In this document: piece by piece, positions 13,002-27,017 of the stretch | How the letters are laid out: the number at the start of each line of letters is the position of its first letter | How positions within the stretch are numbered: the first letter of the stretch is position 1 | Source of the DNA: Doris montereyensis | Taxonomy: Eukaryota; Mollusca; Gastropoda; Nudibranchia; Dorididae | Reading direction: 5' to 3' | DNA length: 64,000 nt | Assembly (NCBI GenBank): GCA_037039925.1 | Contig: JAXRKP010001293.1 | Location: forward strand, 2,501-66,500 | The notes under the pieces: model-generated | Told to the model about the DNA's origin: nothing | Database searches by the model: none | The model's input: only the letters and a program-made list of their open reading frames with translations | Position numbers and translations under genes: made by a program

Positions 13002-13159
13002 GTCGCTGGATAAAAGCACACTGCATAAACACACGCCTACATCTGCTCACCGAATATTTAATATAACAAAAGTATTCCCGTAATGATAAACACACAGTAT
13101 GCGTAAAAGTAAAAGCACGCTTTTTCCTGCACCCAAAGGGCGTGCATTTATCCAGCGAC
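13002..13159. mobile_element. Small MITE-like element with inverted ends and TA duplication
   Basis: GTCGCTGGATAAA at 13002-13014 is mirrored by TTTATCCAGCGAC at 13147-13159, and both ends are flanked by TA. The interior (about 130 bp) has no coding capacity. Size, inverted ends and TA flanks fit a non-autonomous DNA transposon of a TA-targeting group such as Tc1/mariner; the superfamily is inference. Confidence 0.55.
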
Positions 13160-13169
13160 TACTGACTGT

Positions 13170-13800
13170 ATGTATTTCATGATAAGTTAGAACGGCATCC
13201 ACTGATGCCGATGCCCTCAATTACAATACATACATGGCTACAACTACATAGTACAACGAGGCTTTGTCTGAAAAGAATTGCACTTGTCTATCATTACCAC
13301 TAGTAACTAGTAAGTAAATATTACATGTAATGTAACATTGTAACTATCTAGGGAAAACAATAATTCTTTATCAACATAGTTAACATTTTAAAAAAATGTA
13401 CATTGGATGTCTTAATGACTCATGAGTCTTATGTAGAAATTGGTGCTCTCCTGTGACGCTCCTCACACTGGTAGTACTAGTAGTGGTAGTGTAGACTAGA
13501 CCCACATACTACATACGCTGCTAGTGCTATTAACTATTATATTAAAATTACTATTATTACATTTACATAATGCAGTAGTTGCCGTGCATGCACAGTGGTT
13601 GCGGGCAAGTTTAATTAAGTTAATGCACTTGTAGTTGTACAAAGCGTGTACTTGTGTGGTGGTCTTCAGGTCACCATAATGTCTGTCATGGTTATGTCCC
13701 TTTTGGGCGATGAGGGTTTATAGACACGCTTTTGCATTGTTCTAAATCGCGTCGTTTTTAAAATTAAAACTAATTTATTTAGTAGTCATGACCTAATTGT
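13170..13800. other. No gene seen
   Basis: AT-rich spacer with short repeats of TAGTA and ATTATTA type. No reading frame, RNA or mobile-element signature was recognised. Confidence 0.5.
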
Positions 13801-13807
13801 GACGGAA

Positions 13808-14056
13808 ACTCGGTAATCCAGGGGCAAGGTGTCGGCCTCTCAACCAAAAGGTAGTGGGTTCGAGCCCTACCGCTGGTTGAAAAACCCACCCCCTGGTCCA
13901 GGTAGGTGGATCGACACCTCAGCAGACCCAGTTCCATCGGAGACGGACGATGAAAAGGAGGTCCCGTGTGCAGAACACAACACTGTGCACGTTGATAAAG
14001 ATCCCTTGGCTGTTTACAGTACAGGACGGAATTTATTGGCGTTAGTTACGGGATGA
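13808..14056 (+). mobile_element. tRNA-derived SINE (SINE-1), longest copy
   Basis: The head carries RNA polymerase III promoter boxes: an A-box-like GGTAATCCAGGGGCAAGG near 13812 and a B box GGTTCGAGCCC at 13857-13867. Downstream is a body with GGAGGTCCCGTGTGC and AAAGATCCCTTGGC, motifs reminiscent of V-type SINEs widespread in molluscs (the RUDI family is a candidate, from memory). Two further copies of the head lie at 28746-28830 and 54190-54300, with a different 3' body. A short open frame through it is not a gene. Confidence 0.75.
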
Positions 14057-14642
14057 TGAATTTCAACAGCATTATTAAAACATTGAATCTGAAAAATGTT
14101 TCAGTAAACAAATACATCATCAACATAAGGGACTTAAAATACTTAAATGAACACAATGATAGTCGATGTGATATGTTCAATTTGGCATATTTCACTCTTT
14201 TGGTAATGGGACATAGTTACAACTAGTAGTAGTACATGTATATGAAGATCGATGCCCAAGTACATGGATCTTACAAACAGAAAATAATATAGTATATGAT
14301 GAGCTAATCGCTGCTATATTAAACAAAATCATTCAAAAGTAACCTTTTTGCAGCTGCCTAATGAATTAGGGGCCTATTGGAACTGACAGAATACTAGATT
14401 TGACGAGAAACAAAAATTGAATCATTAAACGAAGAGCATTTCATGTGAAATTGAAATAATGAAATATATTCTGCAGTGCATGGAGAAAAGAATGCTCTAC
14501 TGACTTAAAGCTAAAGACAGGTGTGGTGCCGATGAACTGAAGGCGCAAGTCAGTGTGGGTCGTATTTCTAATAAATTTAAAAAAACGCAAGAAACAATCT
14601 GATTTGACTGGCTTCTCTGGCCATATATTGATGTATCATGTA

Positions 14643-16634
14643 TAAAAAAACACTCCTCAGTTGTACTGAAGAGGTCTGTGGTAGGAAACAAATTAAAGGG
14701 GATGTGAAAAGAACAGCATGGTGGAATGAGAATGTCAAAACTAAGATCAAAGAAAAGAAGGATGCCTGGAAAAAATACTTGCAAACAAAGAGACCAGAGG
14801 ATAGGATCGATTACGTGAATAAAAGAACTATCGCCAAAGAGGAGGTGAGGAAAGCAAAACAGGAACAATGGGAAGAGTTTGACAACTTCAAGAAAGCTAT
14901 CAAGGAAATCTAAGGGGGGACGGCAACGAAGAACATGAGAAAGACCAAAGCATGCCCAATACGACAAATTAAGAACGCCAAAGGAGCAAATGAAAGAAGA
15001 CTAAGACAGCCAAATCATGGAAGCGTTGAGAAAGTATTTTCAACAATTACATAATCCTTACAGTAGAACATATGAAACAAGAAGTAAAAGATTAGTAAGA
15101 GAAACAAATAAACTAGAGGAGACAGCTGAAGATGTAGATATATATAAGAGAATAGATAGAGATAAACCAGAGGAGACATATGAAGATGATATATATATAT
15201 ATATATATATAATACATCGATGGAAGAACTCCAAACAGCTATAAGAAAAGTGAAATCAGAAAAGCCCAGGATCCAGATCAAGTTTATCCAGAAAGTGATT
15301 AAAAACCAAGGCAGAGAGGCAGACAAACTACTACATGCAATATGCCAACAAGCATGGAAGTCCAAACAGGTGCCAGACGACTGGAACAAGGGAAAAGTAG
15401 TACCAATACATAAGAAAGGATCAACTATGGAATGCTCAACTGTATAGAAATAGAAGGATATCACTACTTAGCGTACCAGGAAAAATATGGTAATCATGCC
15501 GTAGATACTGAAATGAAACTAAGGGAAAGAGTAGAGGATCAGATTGAAAAGCATCAGAGTGGATTTAGACCAGGAAGAAGTGTACAAGACCACATATTTA
15601 CAATTAGACAAATAATAGAAAAATTCCTTGAGAGAAACATTGATTTGCACCTGTGTTTTATAGATCTAGAAAATCAAATTTGACACTGTGAGGAGGGACG
15701 AACTATGGCATTTCCTTAAAAGAACACAATGTAGAGCAAAATTTAATAGAAGCCATTAAGATTTTTTACAATAAACCAACATGTGCAGTAGAGAGTAGCT
15801 GGAAACATATCTGCAAATTTGATTGTAGATATATGGGTAAGACAGGGGTTGGATCTAAGTCCTCTTTTGTTTATCACATTTATGGATTCAGTCGCAAAGG
15901 CATCCTCAAAAATGAAAATGAATGTAGGTATATGGAAGCTAAACCAGTAAATGTATCAATGTTTTCATTTGCTGATGATTTAGTTCTGTTTGGAAAATCA
16001 GTCAAGTGATGTTCAGTCGAATATCAACATTATGAACAATGTCTTAAATAAAGTTAATGAGAGTAAATGCAAAGAAAACCAAAACAATGCTAGTACCTAG
16101 GGAAACTAAGACACAAAATCTTAAATTGGCAGGGAGAATTTAGAACAAGTTCACAGCTACAATTATCGAGAGAGAGTAATGATTAACTCTGAGGGAAAAC
16201 TAAGAGAGAAAAATCAGCCAGAGAATCTAAAAGGCAAATGCAATATATAACCATCTAGGAAAGGCATTTGTAGGTAAACAAGAATTGTCAACACTGAAAA
16301 CTTAGACAATAGAGAAAAGTAGATGAGCTGAAATAAAAACTAAGATAGGGAAAATAAATCAATAAGAGATCAAACCAAAGCAGAGATTGTTTTGAGATGT
16401 AAACAGAATGAATGACAATAGAATAGCTAAAGCAGTATACAGTGCTAAAGCCCTTCAAAAAGGGGCCAAAAGACAGACCTCAGAGAGAAAGGGAAGAAGA
16501 TATAAAAGAGGCATAGAATAGTTTAAATTTCTGTGAAAATGCCAGGAAGGGTCTCCTGGAGAAAGATCATCTCTGTGACACGGCATCTGAAAATCAAAAG
16601 GTAGAATGGGGAGATAAAGAAAAGAAAGAAAAGA
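14643..16634 (+). mobile_element. LINE-A copy 1, 5'-truncated, with 9-bp target duplication
   Basis: A non-LTR retrotransposon remnant of the family called LINE-A here. It starts within the linker after the endonuclease (near 14650, TLLSCTEEVCGRKQ). It continues with the KAWKKYLQ/AKEEVRKAK basic segment (14750-14910), RT blocks (15220-15690: PDDWNKGKVVPIHKKG, FRPGRSVQDHIFTIRQ, CFIDLE), a remnant of FADDLVLFGK near 15970, and a much-decayed 3' end with an AAAGAAAG-type tail. The 9-bp sequence TATCATGTA flanks it at 14634-14642 and 16635-16643, consistent with target-site duplication. Several frameshifts make it inactive. A short (TA)n run at 15189-15211 interrupts it. Confidence 0.85.
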
Positions 16635-16679
16635 TATCATGTAGCTGAACACATCCGATGTCTCCAAATCATACAGGGT

Positions 16680-17580
16680 GTACACGGAAAAGAGAGTTTT
16701 CGGGCACATGAATATTGTATTTATTAAGTCAACGCATGCAGCAGAAAGGGTTGACTTATTTTGAATGGTCATATCTCTTTTAATTTATTCCGTACATAAT
16801 GTACGTGCCAGAATTTGCTTTCTCCAAACATTTTTATTGGTTATTATGCAACAGTATTTCTTCTTATTATTATGAGTTTGTTTGAAAAAGCCAAATTATT
16901 TTCGTCTTATTATTAGTGAACTCATTGTAAAAAAATGTCTCTGTAATTAAATTATCGTTATTATTAGTATTATTATTATTATTATGCATTTTCAGCATAA
17001 AGTTTATTTGAACATTATGTTACTGTTATTAAGCTTATTATTATTATTATTGCATTTTCTCTGTAGAGTTGTAAAAGACCGAATGTGCTGCCTGATTTCA
17101 TTCTACCGATTCAGGTACACAGTAGTGATTGCTGTGTTGCCGTAAGTGTCTTGGCACGTTGTAGTAGTATTCTTGTCGTTTGGATAAAACTTTCAGACGA
17201 AATCTTAACTGGTACCAAGTGTTACTAGGAGGAATGACTTGTACGTCTTAGTAACAATTTCATTTTAAAGCTTTGTATAGACGAAGTAATGACAGTCGCT
17301 TCAACTTTATTAGCACCTTAACCCTTTGTTGGTTAATGATTTATTAATAGTATTCAATTATTATTGTTCCGCATGGATCATAGTTATTAGGAGAAAAAAA
17401 CAACTATTGCATTTTCTTCTCGACAAACTATTTTTATTATTATTATTCGACATTGAATACCACATCCCCAATTATTTCTAGCTTATTATTATTTTCGGAA
17501 AGAAATACATTATTATTATTCCTCAAAATCTTTATTTTGTTCCTTTTCCAAGATTATTAATTCCATTTGTCGTTTCTTAT
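16680..17580. repeat. TTA-rich spacer; no gene seen
   Basis: Interspersed runs of TTATTATTA between 16860 and 17520 in otherwise unremarkable AT-rich sequence. An open frame on the - strand at 16455-16772 has no recognisable motif and partly overlaps the tail of LINE-A copy 1. Confidence 0.5.
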
Positions 17581-17583
17581 CAT

Positions 17584-19229
17584 GGGCAGTGCCAGGTAAG
17601 CAATGTACGGGGATTCAATCAAAAAGCCCTACGAGTCTCCGAGTTGCCAAGCGGTTAAAAACGTTTTCTCAAAAAGCTTTTAAGGGAGTTAATCCTGACA
17701 GATAATAACAACCTGCTGCCTTGCGGTCTGGTTTTGAACAATCAAAGACTAAAGGAGTTAACCCTGACATAAAATAACAAGGCCTGGTTCTGGTAGGGCA
17801 CCTCAAGGTGGCAGCCCCACATCTACCTAGGGTACAGTGGGCCAATCCCTGCTTATCCAAAACCAAACTGATTCAAAGAAATACCAATGATAAATCTTGG
17901 CTTGACCTTCGAAGACGAACTCTGAAAAAGAACACGGACCTGTGATTTTTTTTAACATGAAGTGTTAGTTAGGCAATAAATGAAAAGAATTAGAATCAGC
18001 TGAAGAAATGGAAAAATTCAAAGTAGACATTTTGGCTATTACAGTATAGAAACAAAGAAAAAAAGACAAGGAATAGAAAATGTAGGACCAAATCATACTT
18101 TAAGTTTAATCTTCTCAGGAGTGGATGTGAAAGATAGAGCTAGAGCAGGAGTAGGCCTCCTACCATAAAAGGCAATAAAAAACTACTAGAAAGTTGGAAA
18201 TTTATAAGATCACGGCTATTACTAGGTAAATGTAAATAGTAAACCAAAAAGAAGAGAAATTAAATTATTAATACTATAGCTTATGATGGACCAAACAAAG
18301 ATGCCACCAAAGAAGAAAAAGATATCTTCGAAAATGATTTACAAAATAGCTGCAGAAGAATCTCAAACCCAAACAGGAACTCAATGGTTTTAGGAGATTT
18401 AAATGCTAGAGTAGGCAACAATGTAGAAACATCGGGTGGAGTAATAGGTAAAGAAGGAGAGACAACAACTTCTCCAAATGGAGAGAGATGATATCTTTTT
18501 GCCTAAAGAATAACATGAAAATAGCTAACATAAAGATATCCACAAATATACAAGAGTAAATGAAGACAGATGTGAAAAGTCAATCATAGACTACATAATA
18601 GTTAGCATAGCTCCACCTTTTTACAGTACAATTAATGCAAGAGTAAACAGGGGAGCTGAAATATTTAGTGATCATCACCTATTGTGGATAGCCCAAATAA
18701 GATTATTAACTGAAGAAAACAAACAAAAAAGGAAAGAGAAGAAAGCTACTAAACTCAAAAAGAAGAACTAAATAAACCAATAGTAAAACAGGTATACCAA
18801 CCCAGGATAAAAAGATATATCAGTGAAAGGCAGTTGGATTTGAAGGATAGCACAATAGAAGAAAAGTGGCAAATGTATAAAGAGACAGTCCTCAGTTGTA
18901 CACAGAGACCAGAGATATGATAGATTGCGTGAGGAAAAGAACTATCGCCAAAGAGGAAGTTGAGACTAAAGCAAAACAGGAACAATGGGAAAAGCTTGGA
19001 CAAAAGACTTCAAGAAAGCTATAAAGAAATCAAAAGCTGTTTTGGGAACAATGAAGAGGAATGAGAAAGACCAAAACAGGCTCAATGGGAAGACAAATTA
19101 AGAACGCCAAAGGAAAAGCAATGAAAGGAGACAGGGAGTCCCTCCAGAACATATGAAACAAGGAATACATATCAATTAGCAAGAGTAACAGGTAATTCAG
19201 ATGAGACGGCTGAAGATATAGATATACAG

Positions 19230-19260
<31 letters not shown>

Positions 19261-20765
19261 CAATGGATAGAATGGAAGAACTCCAAGCAGCTATAAGAAA
19301 AGTAAAATTAGGAAAGGCCCCAGGAGCAGTTTATCCAGAAATGATTAAAAACCAAGGGAGAGAAGCAGACAAACTACTACATGCAATATGTCAACAAGCA
19401 TGGAAGTCAAAACAGGTGCCAGACGACTGGAAGAAGGGAACAGTAGTACCAATACATAAGAAAGGATCAACTATGGAATGCTCAAACTATAGAAAGATAT
19501 CATTACTTAGCGTACCAGGAAAAGTGTATGCCAGGATTCTGGAAATGAGACTAAGGAAAAGAGTAGAGGATCAGTTTGAAGAACACCAGAGTAGATTTAG
19601 ACCAGGAAGAAGTGTACAAGACCCACATATTTACAATTAGACAAATAATAGAAAAATACTTGAGAGAAACATTGACTTGCACCTGTGTTTTATTGACTTA
19701 GAAAAGGCATTTGCCACTGTGAAGGAGGGACTATGGCATTCCTTAAGAGAACACAGCGTGGAGCAAAATTTAATAGAAGCCATTAAAAGTTTTTACAATA
19801 AACTAACATGTGCTGTGAGAGTAGCTGGAAACATATCTGAAGAATTTGATGCAGATATAGGAGTCAGACAGGGTTGTATGGCACCTCTTTGTTTATCAAA
19901 AATGAAGAAAATGAATGTAGGTATGTGAAAGCTCAAACCAGTAAATGTGGCAATGCTTTCATTTGCTGATGATTTAATTATGTTTGGAAAATCAGGAAGT
20001 GACCTTCAGTCGAATATCAACATGATGAATAATGAATTAAATAAAAGAGGAATGAAAGTAAATGCAAAACCAAACCAAACTAGTAACTAGGGAAGCTAAA
20101 CTAAAACACAAAATCTTAAATTGGGCAGGGAAATTTTAGAACAAGTTCAAAGTTACAATTATCTAATGATTAACTCAGAGGAAAACTAAGAGAAGAAATC
20201 AGCCAGAGAATCCAAAAGGCAAGTGCAATATATAACCATATAGGAAAGACATTTGTAGGTAAACAAGAATTGTCAACATAAACCAAAATGGCAGTATACA
20301 ACACAATTTATTGTCTACTCTTCTCTATGACAGTGCAACCTGGACCTTAGACAGTAGGGAATACAGTAGAGTACAGGCAGTTGAAATGAAATATCTAAGA
20401 AGAGTAGTAGGGAAAACTAAAAGAGACAAAATCAGAAATACAACAATAAGAGATCAAACCAAAGCAGATATCATAAAAACTAAGATAGAAATGAAACAAT
20501 TGAGATGGTTTGGGCATGTTAACAGAATGAATAACAATAGAATAGCTAAATCAGTACACAGTGCTAAAACTCAAAGTAAAAGACCAAAAGGCAGACCTCG
20601 GAGAAAGTGGGAAGACGATATAAAGAGACATAAACGCAAAGAAATTTAACTTTCACGGAAGGAAACAGAAAATGCCAGGACATGACAGCTTGGAGAAAGA
20701 TCATTTCGGGCATCTAAACCCATACACCGAAAGGTAGAATGGGAGCTGATAAGGAAAGAAAGAAA
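17584..20765 (+). mobile_element. LINE-A copy 2, the most complete copy
   Basis: Non-LTR retrotransposon with an APE-type endonuclease and RT. Order: 5' UTR with degenerate ~66-bp units ending GAGTTAACCCTGACA (17640-17870); endonuclease pieces (18000-18680) with TETK-like, GDLNARVGNN (near 18395) and FSDHH (near 18665) motifs; basic linker (18880-19140); RT from 19263 with VPDDWKKGTVVPIHKKG, FRPGRSVQD, CFIDLEKAFATV, GVRQGCM, and FADDL at about 19960; C-terminal segment 20311-20649 with SATWTLDSREYSRVQ, LRWFGHVNRMN and GRPRRKWEDD. The 3' end is an AAGGAAAGAAAGAAAG tail. Frameshifts and stops interrupt it repeatedly, so no active protein is expected. The clade cannot be fixed by eye. Confidence 0.88.
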
Positions 20766-20789
20766 GCGCTTCCTTCTACTTCCAATGCT

Positions 20790-22960
20790 CTCGATGTTTC
20801 CTCAATATTATTAGATGTGTTTGTCTGGTATATCAGCTATTGGTTGGAGTGTCATGCTGTTCCCATCAATCATATAATATAAACCATCTATATTATCTTC
20901 CTTGTCATGATGCGTTTGCATGGTATTACATGTAGGGTTGTGGAAGAGTTTAATGAATTATCATTGTTGTTTGCATTTTCTGTTTTGTGTGACTGTCCAC
21001 CCTTCTGATTTTGAAATGAAAACTTTGAAGTCATGTTCGCTATCGCTGTATGATATTTGAAGTTTGCAAATATGCGTCTGCTTTGCAAGGATAGCCGACG
21101 CTTTAAGATGAGAATCAATCAGATTATTGAGAATATAAGCGACATAACATATCAACATTGTCAATTTCAAATTCACTGCCAGATGAATCCAATTCGCTTT
21201 CGTTCATAATGTCTCTATCTTTTCGCGAAGATGAAATAAACAAATCGCCGTCTATTTGCCGTCTCTGCAAAAATTCAACTTGTTTCTGTAAGTTTGTAAT
21301 TGGAATAGGCTGCAATATAGCTCTTGTGCATGGTCGATAGAGAAGGAAAATGGATATGGAGATATGACGTCGGCGATGACAATGATTATGATAATGACAA
21401 TAATGATAATGAGGAGGAGAGTACGAGAAGGAAGACAACGAGGAGATAGTAAAAACAATAGAAGTAGTACCAATGGTAGTAATAGAAGTAGCAATAGCAA
21501 AAGTGGTAGTGGTCAGTGGTGGTAGTGGTGGTGGTAATGGTAGTGGTAGTATTGTACAGTGTTAAGTAAAGCTCGTGTGAGGAGCATTTATCCAGTAATA
21601 CATGCTCGCGCTTAACAAAGGTTCTCCCGACAAACTTTTTTTCCAACCATGATGCTATCTCAACTTCAAGGAGCATACACAAGAGCTACCATTTGTACCT
21701 GATTGGACTTAGTATAATGTGTAAAGAGTGTGTTTCCATGAACCCACTGCGAAACCTGAATAGGGACTCGATTTTCTAACTTAAAGATCAGAATCAGACA
21801 ACTAAACATCTACCCATAGGCCACTACACCAGCAAAGTGGTAGATCTAGCAAAGGGGACGAATATGATCATATTGATTAAACTTTAAAGGTCATCTAGTT
21901 AACAGTTCTATGCGCACCTATTATGTACACAATCTTAATTCTTATGCCTATTTTATGAGGCGTTTGTAGTGTTGAGAGCTGGTAATCACGACAACACTGG
22001 CTCAAGCTCCTATGGCTAGCACAGGCGGATTTTTTTTCACAACGTTGTACTTTCACTCTTAGGAAAGGTACTTCACTCTACTTTCCTAACTTGACTCAGG
22101 TGTAGATGCGTATCCAGCGATAGATAGAGAGAGATCCTGCCAGAGCGTTAGTTTGAAAGCCCTTACATGCTGGTGTACTTATGCTCGCCAAGGAGTTGAA
22201 AAGGACTTTGAATGAAATGGCCTGTTGGGGGAAATGGTGTAGCCTGCAGTCAGTGAGCCTGCATTTGTGTGGGGATACGGACTATAAATCCATCTTTATC
22301 CATCCGTCTTTATACTAGCTGTAGAAATACTAAAATTACAAATAGTTAAGTATTGTAATCAAAGACTCGCAGAAAACCCAATCTGAATATTCCATGGTTA
22401 TAAAATTAAATGTTGTGGATAAGAGCACAAAACAGTTAGAAAAAGTACAATGGCTGATTAAGAATTTATCCAAGTGGTTTGGGTAAACAAAGTTCGGAAG
22501 CAACTACAAAAAGAATACTAGCTTAGGTGGTTTATCACAATCACAAATGTATATATTCCAGTGCAACGTTCCTGTATCCCTATATCATATATGTACGTAT
22601 TTAGGCAAAGATAGCATTTGCAAAATAATTAGATGAAAAACTATGGAAGTGTAGATGCAGGATTGTATCGCTGAAATTTTTAAAACTATCGAACACAAGC
22701 CGTTAACCACCCAAACAGGATTCTTTATCTTAAAATGTCCGTTATATTTATAAGACAAAGTACGAATGTTGTATTGAGCTTGTTTATTGAGCTACGGGTC
22801 TAAGATTTTGACACAAAATGCGCCATGTTAAACTTCATAAAAAATATGCTAAAAACGTTTTTTGAAAACTTGTGGGTTACAGGATTGTTGTACTCAGGCG
22901 ACGTCACGTATTGTTGATTACTATGGATTGGTACAAAAAACTACACGCACAACACACAAT
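20790..22960. other. No gene recognised; imperfect trinucleotide repeats
   Basis: 21370-21552 is a purine-rich imperfect trinucleotide tract (GATAAT, then GTAGTG/GGTAGT). Overlapping - strand frames at 20888-21682 include an acidic stretch (ELDSSGSEFEIDNVD) that is not assigned to a family; part of them is only the complement of the repeat. The rest shows nothing recognisable. Confidence 0.4.
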
Positions 22961-23013
22961 CCATGTTATCATTGTACTGTTTTACTACTAATTATGGTGC
23001 GAACTTAAGCAAT

Positions 23014-23164
<151 letters not shown>

Positions 23165-23219
23165 GTGACAGTGACACCAACCTACCTTGGCTCGACGGCC
23201 TCGCCAGACATTGAGTGAC

Positions 23220-24007
23220 AGAGACTATTAAGAGATGATTACATGCATGACCACCAGGAGGACAAGCTAGGTGTCTGTCTGTGATTTATTACTGTGTCAT
23301 CACTTTGAAGTTAAACATGCAAGAGTTTTATTCTCTCTGTTCTCATTCACTGGCACCGTTTCGTACATGACTAGCATTCACACATTTTGCCATGTCCAGA
23401 CTCTAATTACTTATAATTATGTGATTGTTGGCAGAAAGTGGGCACTTTGCCGAAGTAAACCAAGCCACGGTGCACTTAATAATACTATAACTCTAAAATA
23501 TTACTTAATGTTATTGATTAATAATAGGGTTTTATAGCTTATACGTATATAGCGAAAAATCGGTCGAATTGAAGAAGCGTGCACTTGGCTGGCGACTACC
23601 GTATTAATAATTTGTAGGCTGCTACACTAATGTTATCATACCTTTACATATATGGATCCTAATTACATAATGGAACGGCTTGAATCGTCTTGGAATGTGC
23701 GCCTGCTGGTACTGTGGTGTCTTTGATCGAAGTTGACACTAGAGTCGTTGAAAGTAATCATATTACTAGTAGTATTAGTATTGACTTCTACTCTAGCATC
23801 GTACATACTGTAGTTGTATACCCGGCAGCTCCACAGTAGGTCTACATGTACATGTATTACTATTAACTTAAGGAGGAGTATGAGACCTTGCTTGTCAGGC
23901 TCATATTATTACTTCCCAAGACGGGATTTGCGTTACAAATAATAGTAACGAGAACTCGGGAATAGCAATAGCGCGAACAATCCAGATCCCCGATTATGTT
24001 TTTAAGC
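23220..24007. other. No gene seen
   Basis: Unique-looking AT-rich sequence between the CT tract and the LINE-A copy 3 target duplication. No conserved protein, RNA or repeat motif was recognised. Confidence 0.45.
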
Positions 24008-24023
24008 ATAAAAAATACCTCGT

Positions 24024-25864
24024 GCTCGTACAGGCAGTGGACAGGCGCTTGCACCTGTGTGAGGAATAGATGGTCCCACCCTCCATGAGTCTCCTGCTGC
24101 CTTACACTTTGCAGGCCGGTCTTGACTGACCAAAGGCTAATGGAGTTAACCCCAGATGGGTGCCTCAAAGCGGCAGCCCCATCATCTACCTAAGGTACAG
24201 TGGGATCACCTGCTTGCCCAAAACCAACCGACTCAGATTACTAAACTAAATGTGAGATAACCGGACTGGAACTTATTAAGATGACCCTGGAATAAGAAAC
24301 GAACACAGAATGGTTTTGGAACATGGCATGTTAATGTTTAATGTACGGGCAATACATGATGGAAAAGAGCAGATGACATAACAACTCAGTAAGATAGAAA
24401 TAAATTAATAAATCAACTAGAACCCACACCGGCGTCGGGCCCGACGGTCAGACCCGACCCGACGTTTTTTGCCGGCTGTGCCACCCATACCGCCAGCGGA
24501 ACCCGACGGTCAGACAACACAGGCATTTGTAGAAATTGGCATGTAGCAGAAGAAAATTGTTGTTGTTACTGTGGCTAAGAAGAAGGATACGAAGGCACAA
24601 TAGCTCATCAAAACGATTTTAGGTCCATCTCATACAACAAAAGCGGAAATCTCTTGGTGAATTTCACCACCTATATCCTCTGTTGTGATGAAGCGGGTCT
24701 TTCTTGTTGTAAATAGACGATCGGTGCTGTACGCAAAGAATCAATGCTTCGTCATCCATTGTCAACCGACCAAGTTCTGAGAAATGCATTCTCCAGTCCA
24801 CCGCTTGAGATTGCAAAATGCTATTAATAGACATGTGGCGGGAAAAGGGAAATAATTTGTATAGGAAAAACCTATAAAATTGTCTCCCATTTCGCCCGAC
24901 GGACGGCGTGGAATGAACACGTTCTTCCTAAAAGTCGGCTCCGGGACGTCGGGTTTCGGTGTGGATGGATCGTCGTTTTTTGGGGTAGACCCACACCGGC
25001 GTCGGGCCCGACGGTCAGACCGGACATATTTCCGTGGGAAAAAAATGCAACCCGGCTCATTAGTAGTGTCAGGTAACAAAAAACGACGATCCACCCACAC
25101 CGAAACCCGACGTCCCGGAGCCGACTTTTTAGGAAGAACGTGTTCATTCCACGCCGTCCGTCGGGCGAAATGGGAGACAATTTTATAGGTTTTTCCTATA
25201 CAAATCATTTCCCTTTTCCCCCCACATGTCTATTAATAGCATTTTTTGCAATCTCAAGCGGTGGACTGGAGGATGCATTTCAGAACTTGGTCGGTTGACA
25301 ATGAATGACGAAGCATTGATTCTTTGCGTACATCATCGATCGTCTATTTACAACAAGAAAGACCCGCTTCATCACAACAGAGGATATAGGTGGTGAAATT
25401 CACCAAGAGATTTCCGCTTTTGTTGTATGAGATGGACCCAAAATCGTTTTGATGAGCTATTGTGCCTTCGTATCCTTCTTTCTTAGCCACAGTAACAACA
25501 ACAATTTTCTTCTGCTACACGCTATTTTCTACAAATGCCTGTGTTGTCTGACCGTCGGTTCCGCTGGCGGTATGGGTGGCACAGCCGGCAAAAAAAAAAC
25601 GTCGGGTCGGGTCTGACCGTCGGGCCCGACGCCGGTGTGGTTCTACCCTTAGGCATGTACACAGAACGAATGGCAATAAAATAGCTAAATCAGTATGCAA
25701 TGCTAAAACCCTAGGTAAAAAAATACCAAAAGGCAGACCTCGGAGAAAGTGGGAAGAAGAGGCATTAATTTTCATTAAAAAAGAAATTTACCTGTCACGG
25801 AAGGAAACAGAAAATGACATACACCGGAAGGTAAAAGAATGGGAACTGGATAAAGAAAGAAAAG
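24024..25864 (+). mobile_element. LINE-A copy 3: head plus tail around a foldback element
   Basis: 24031-24417 matches the LINE-A 5' UTR (GGCAGTGGACAGG start; one ~66-bp unit with TTGACTGACCAAAGGCTAA; then GGCAGCCCC). 25650-25864 matches its 3' end (AATAGCTAAATCAGTATGC, GGCAGACCTCGGAGAAAGTG, GATAAAGAAAGAAAA tail). The whole endonuclease-RT body, over 2 kb, is missing and the gap is occupied by the foldback element 24420-25643. A perfect 16-bp repeat, ATAAAAAATACCTCGT, flanks the unit at 24008-24023 and 25865-25880. This is the expected target duplication and shows that both ends belong to one insertion. Confidence 0.85.
24420..25643. mobile_element. Foldback element with ~563-bp inverted arms, TA-flanked
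   Basis: The left arm 24420-24982 and right arm 25077-25643 are near-perfect reverse complements around a 94-bp spacer. The ends begin GAACCNACACCGGCGTCGGG and are flanked on both sides by TA (24418-24419 and 25644-25645). The terminal motif contains a 14-bp perfect palindrome, CGTCGGGCCCGACG, and occurs a third time in the spacer at 24988. The ends are much more GC-rich than the surroundings. Open frames through the arms mirror each other on the two strands and match no known transposase. It is read as a non-autonomous TA-targeting DNA transposon; the superfamily is unknown. Confidence 0.85.
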
Positions 25865-25920
25865 ATAAAAAATACCTCGTCAATTATAGCGAGGTCAAAC
25901 AGACGCCAACTCAGATTTAG

Positions 25921-26980
<1,060 letters not shown>

Positions 26981-27017
26981 GCGTTACTTTTTGGGGACAG
27001 TATGTACATATTACATG

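Noticed and set aside
24762..25208. Reading frames of 100-148 codons across the foldback centre
   Set aside because: They lie in inverted arms and mirror each other on both strands; no known motif or splice context.
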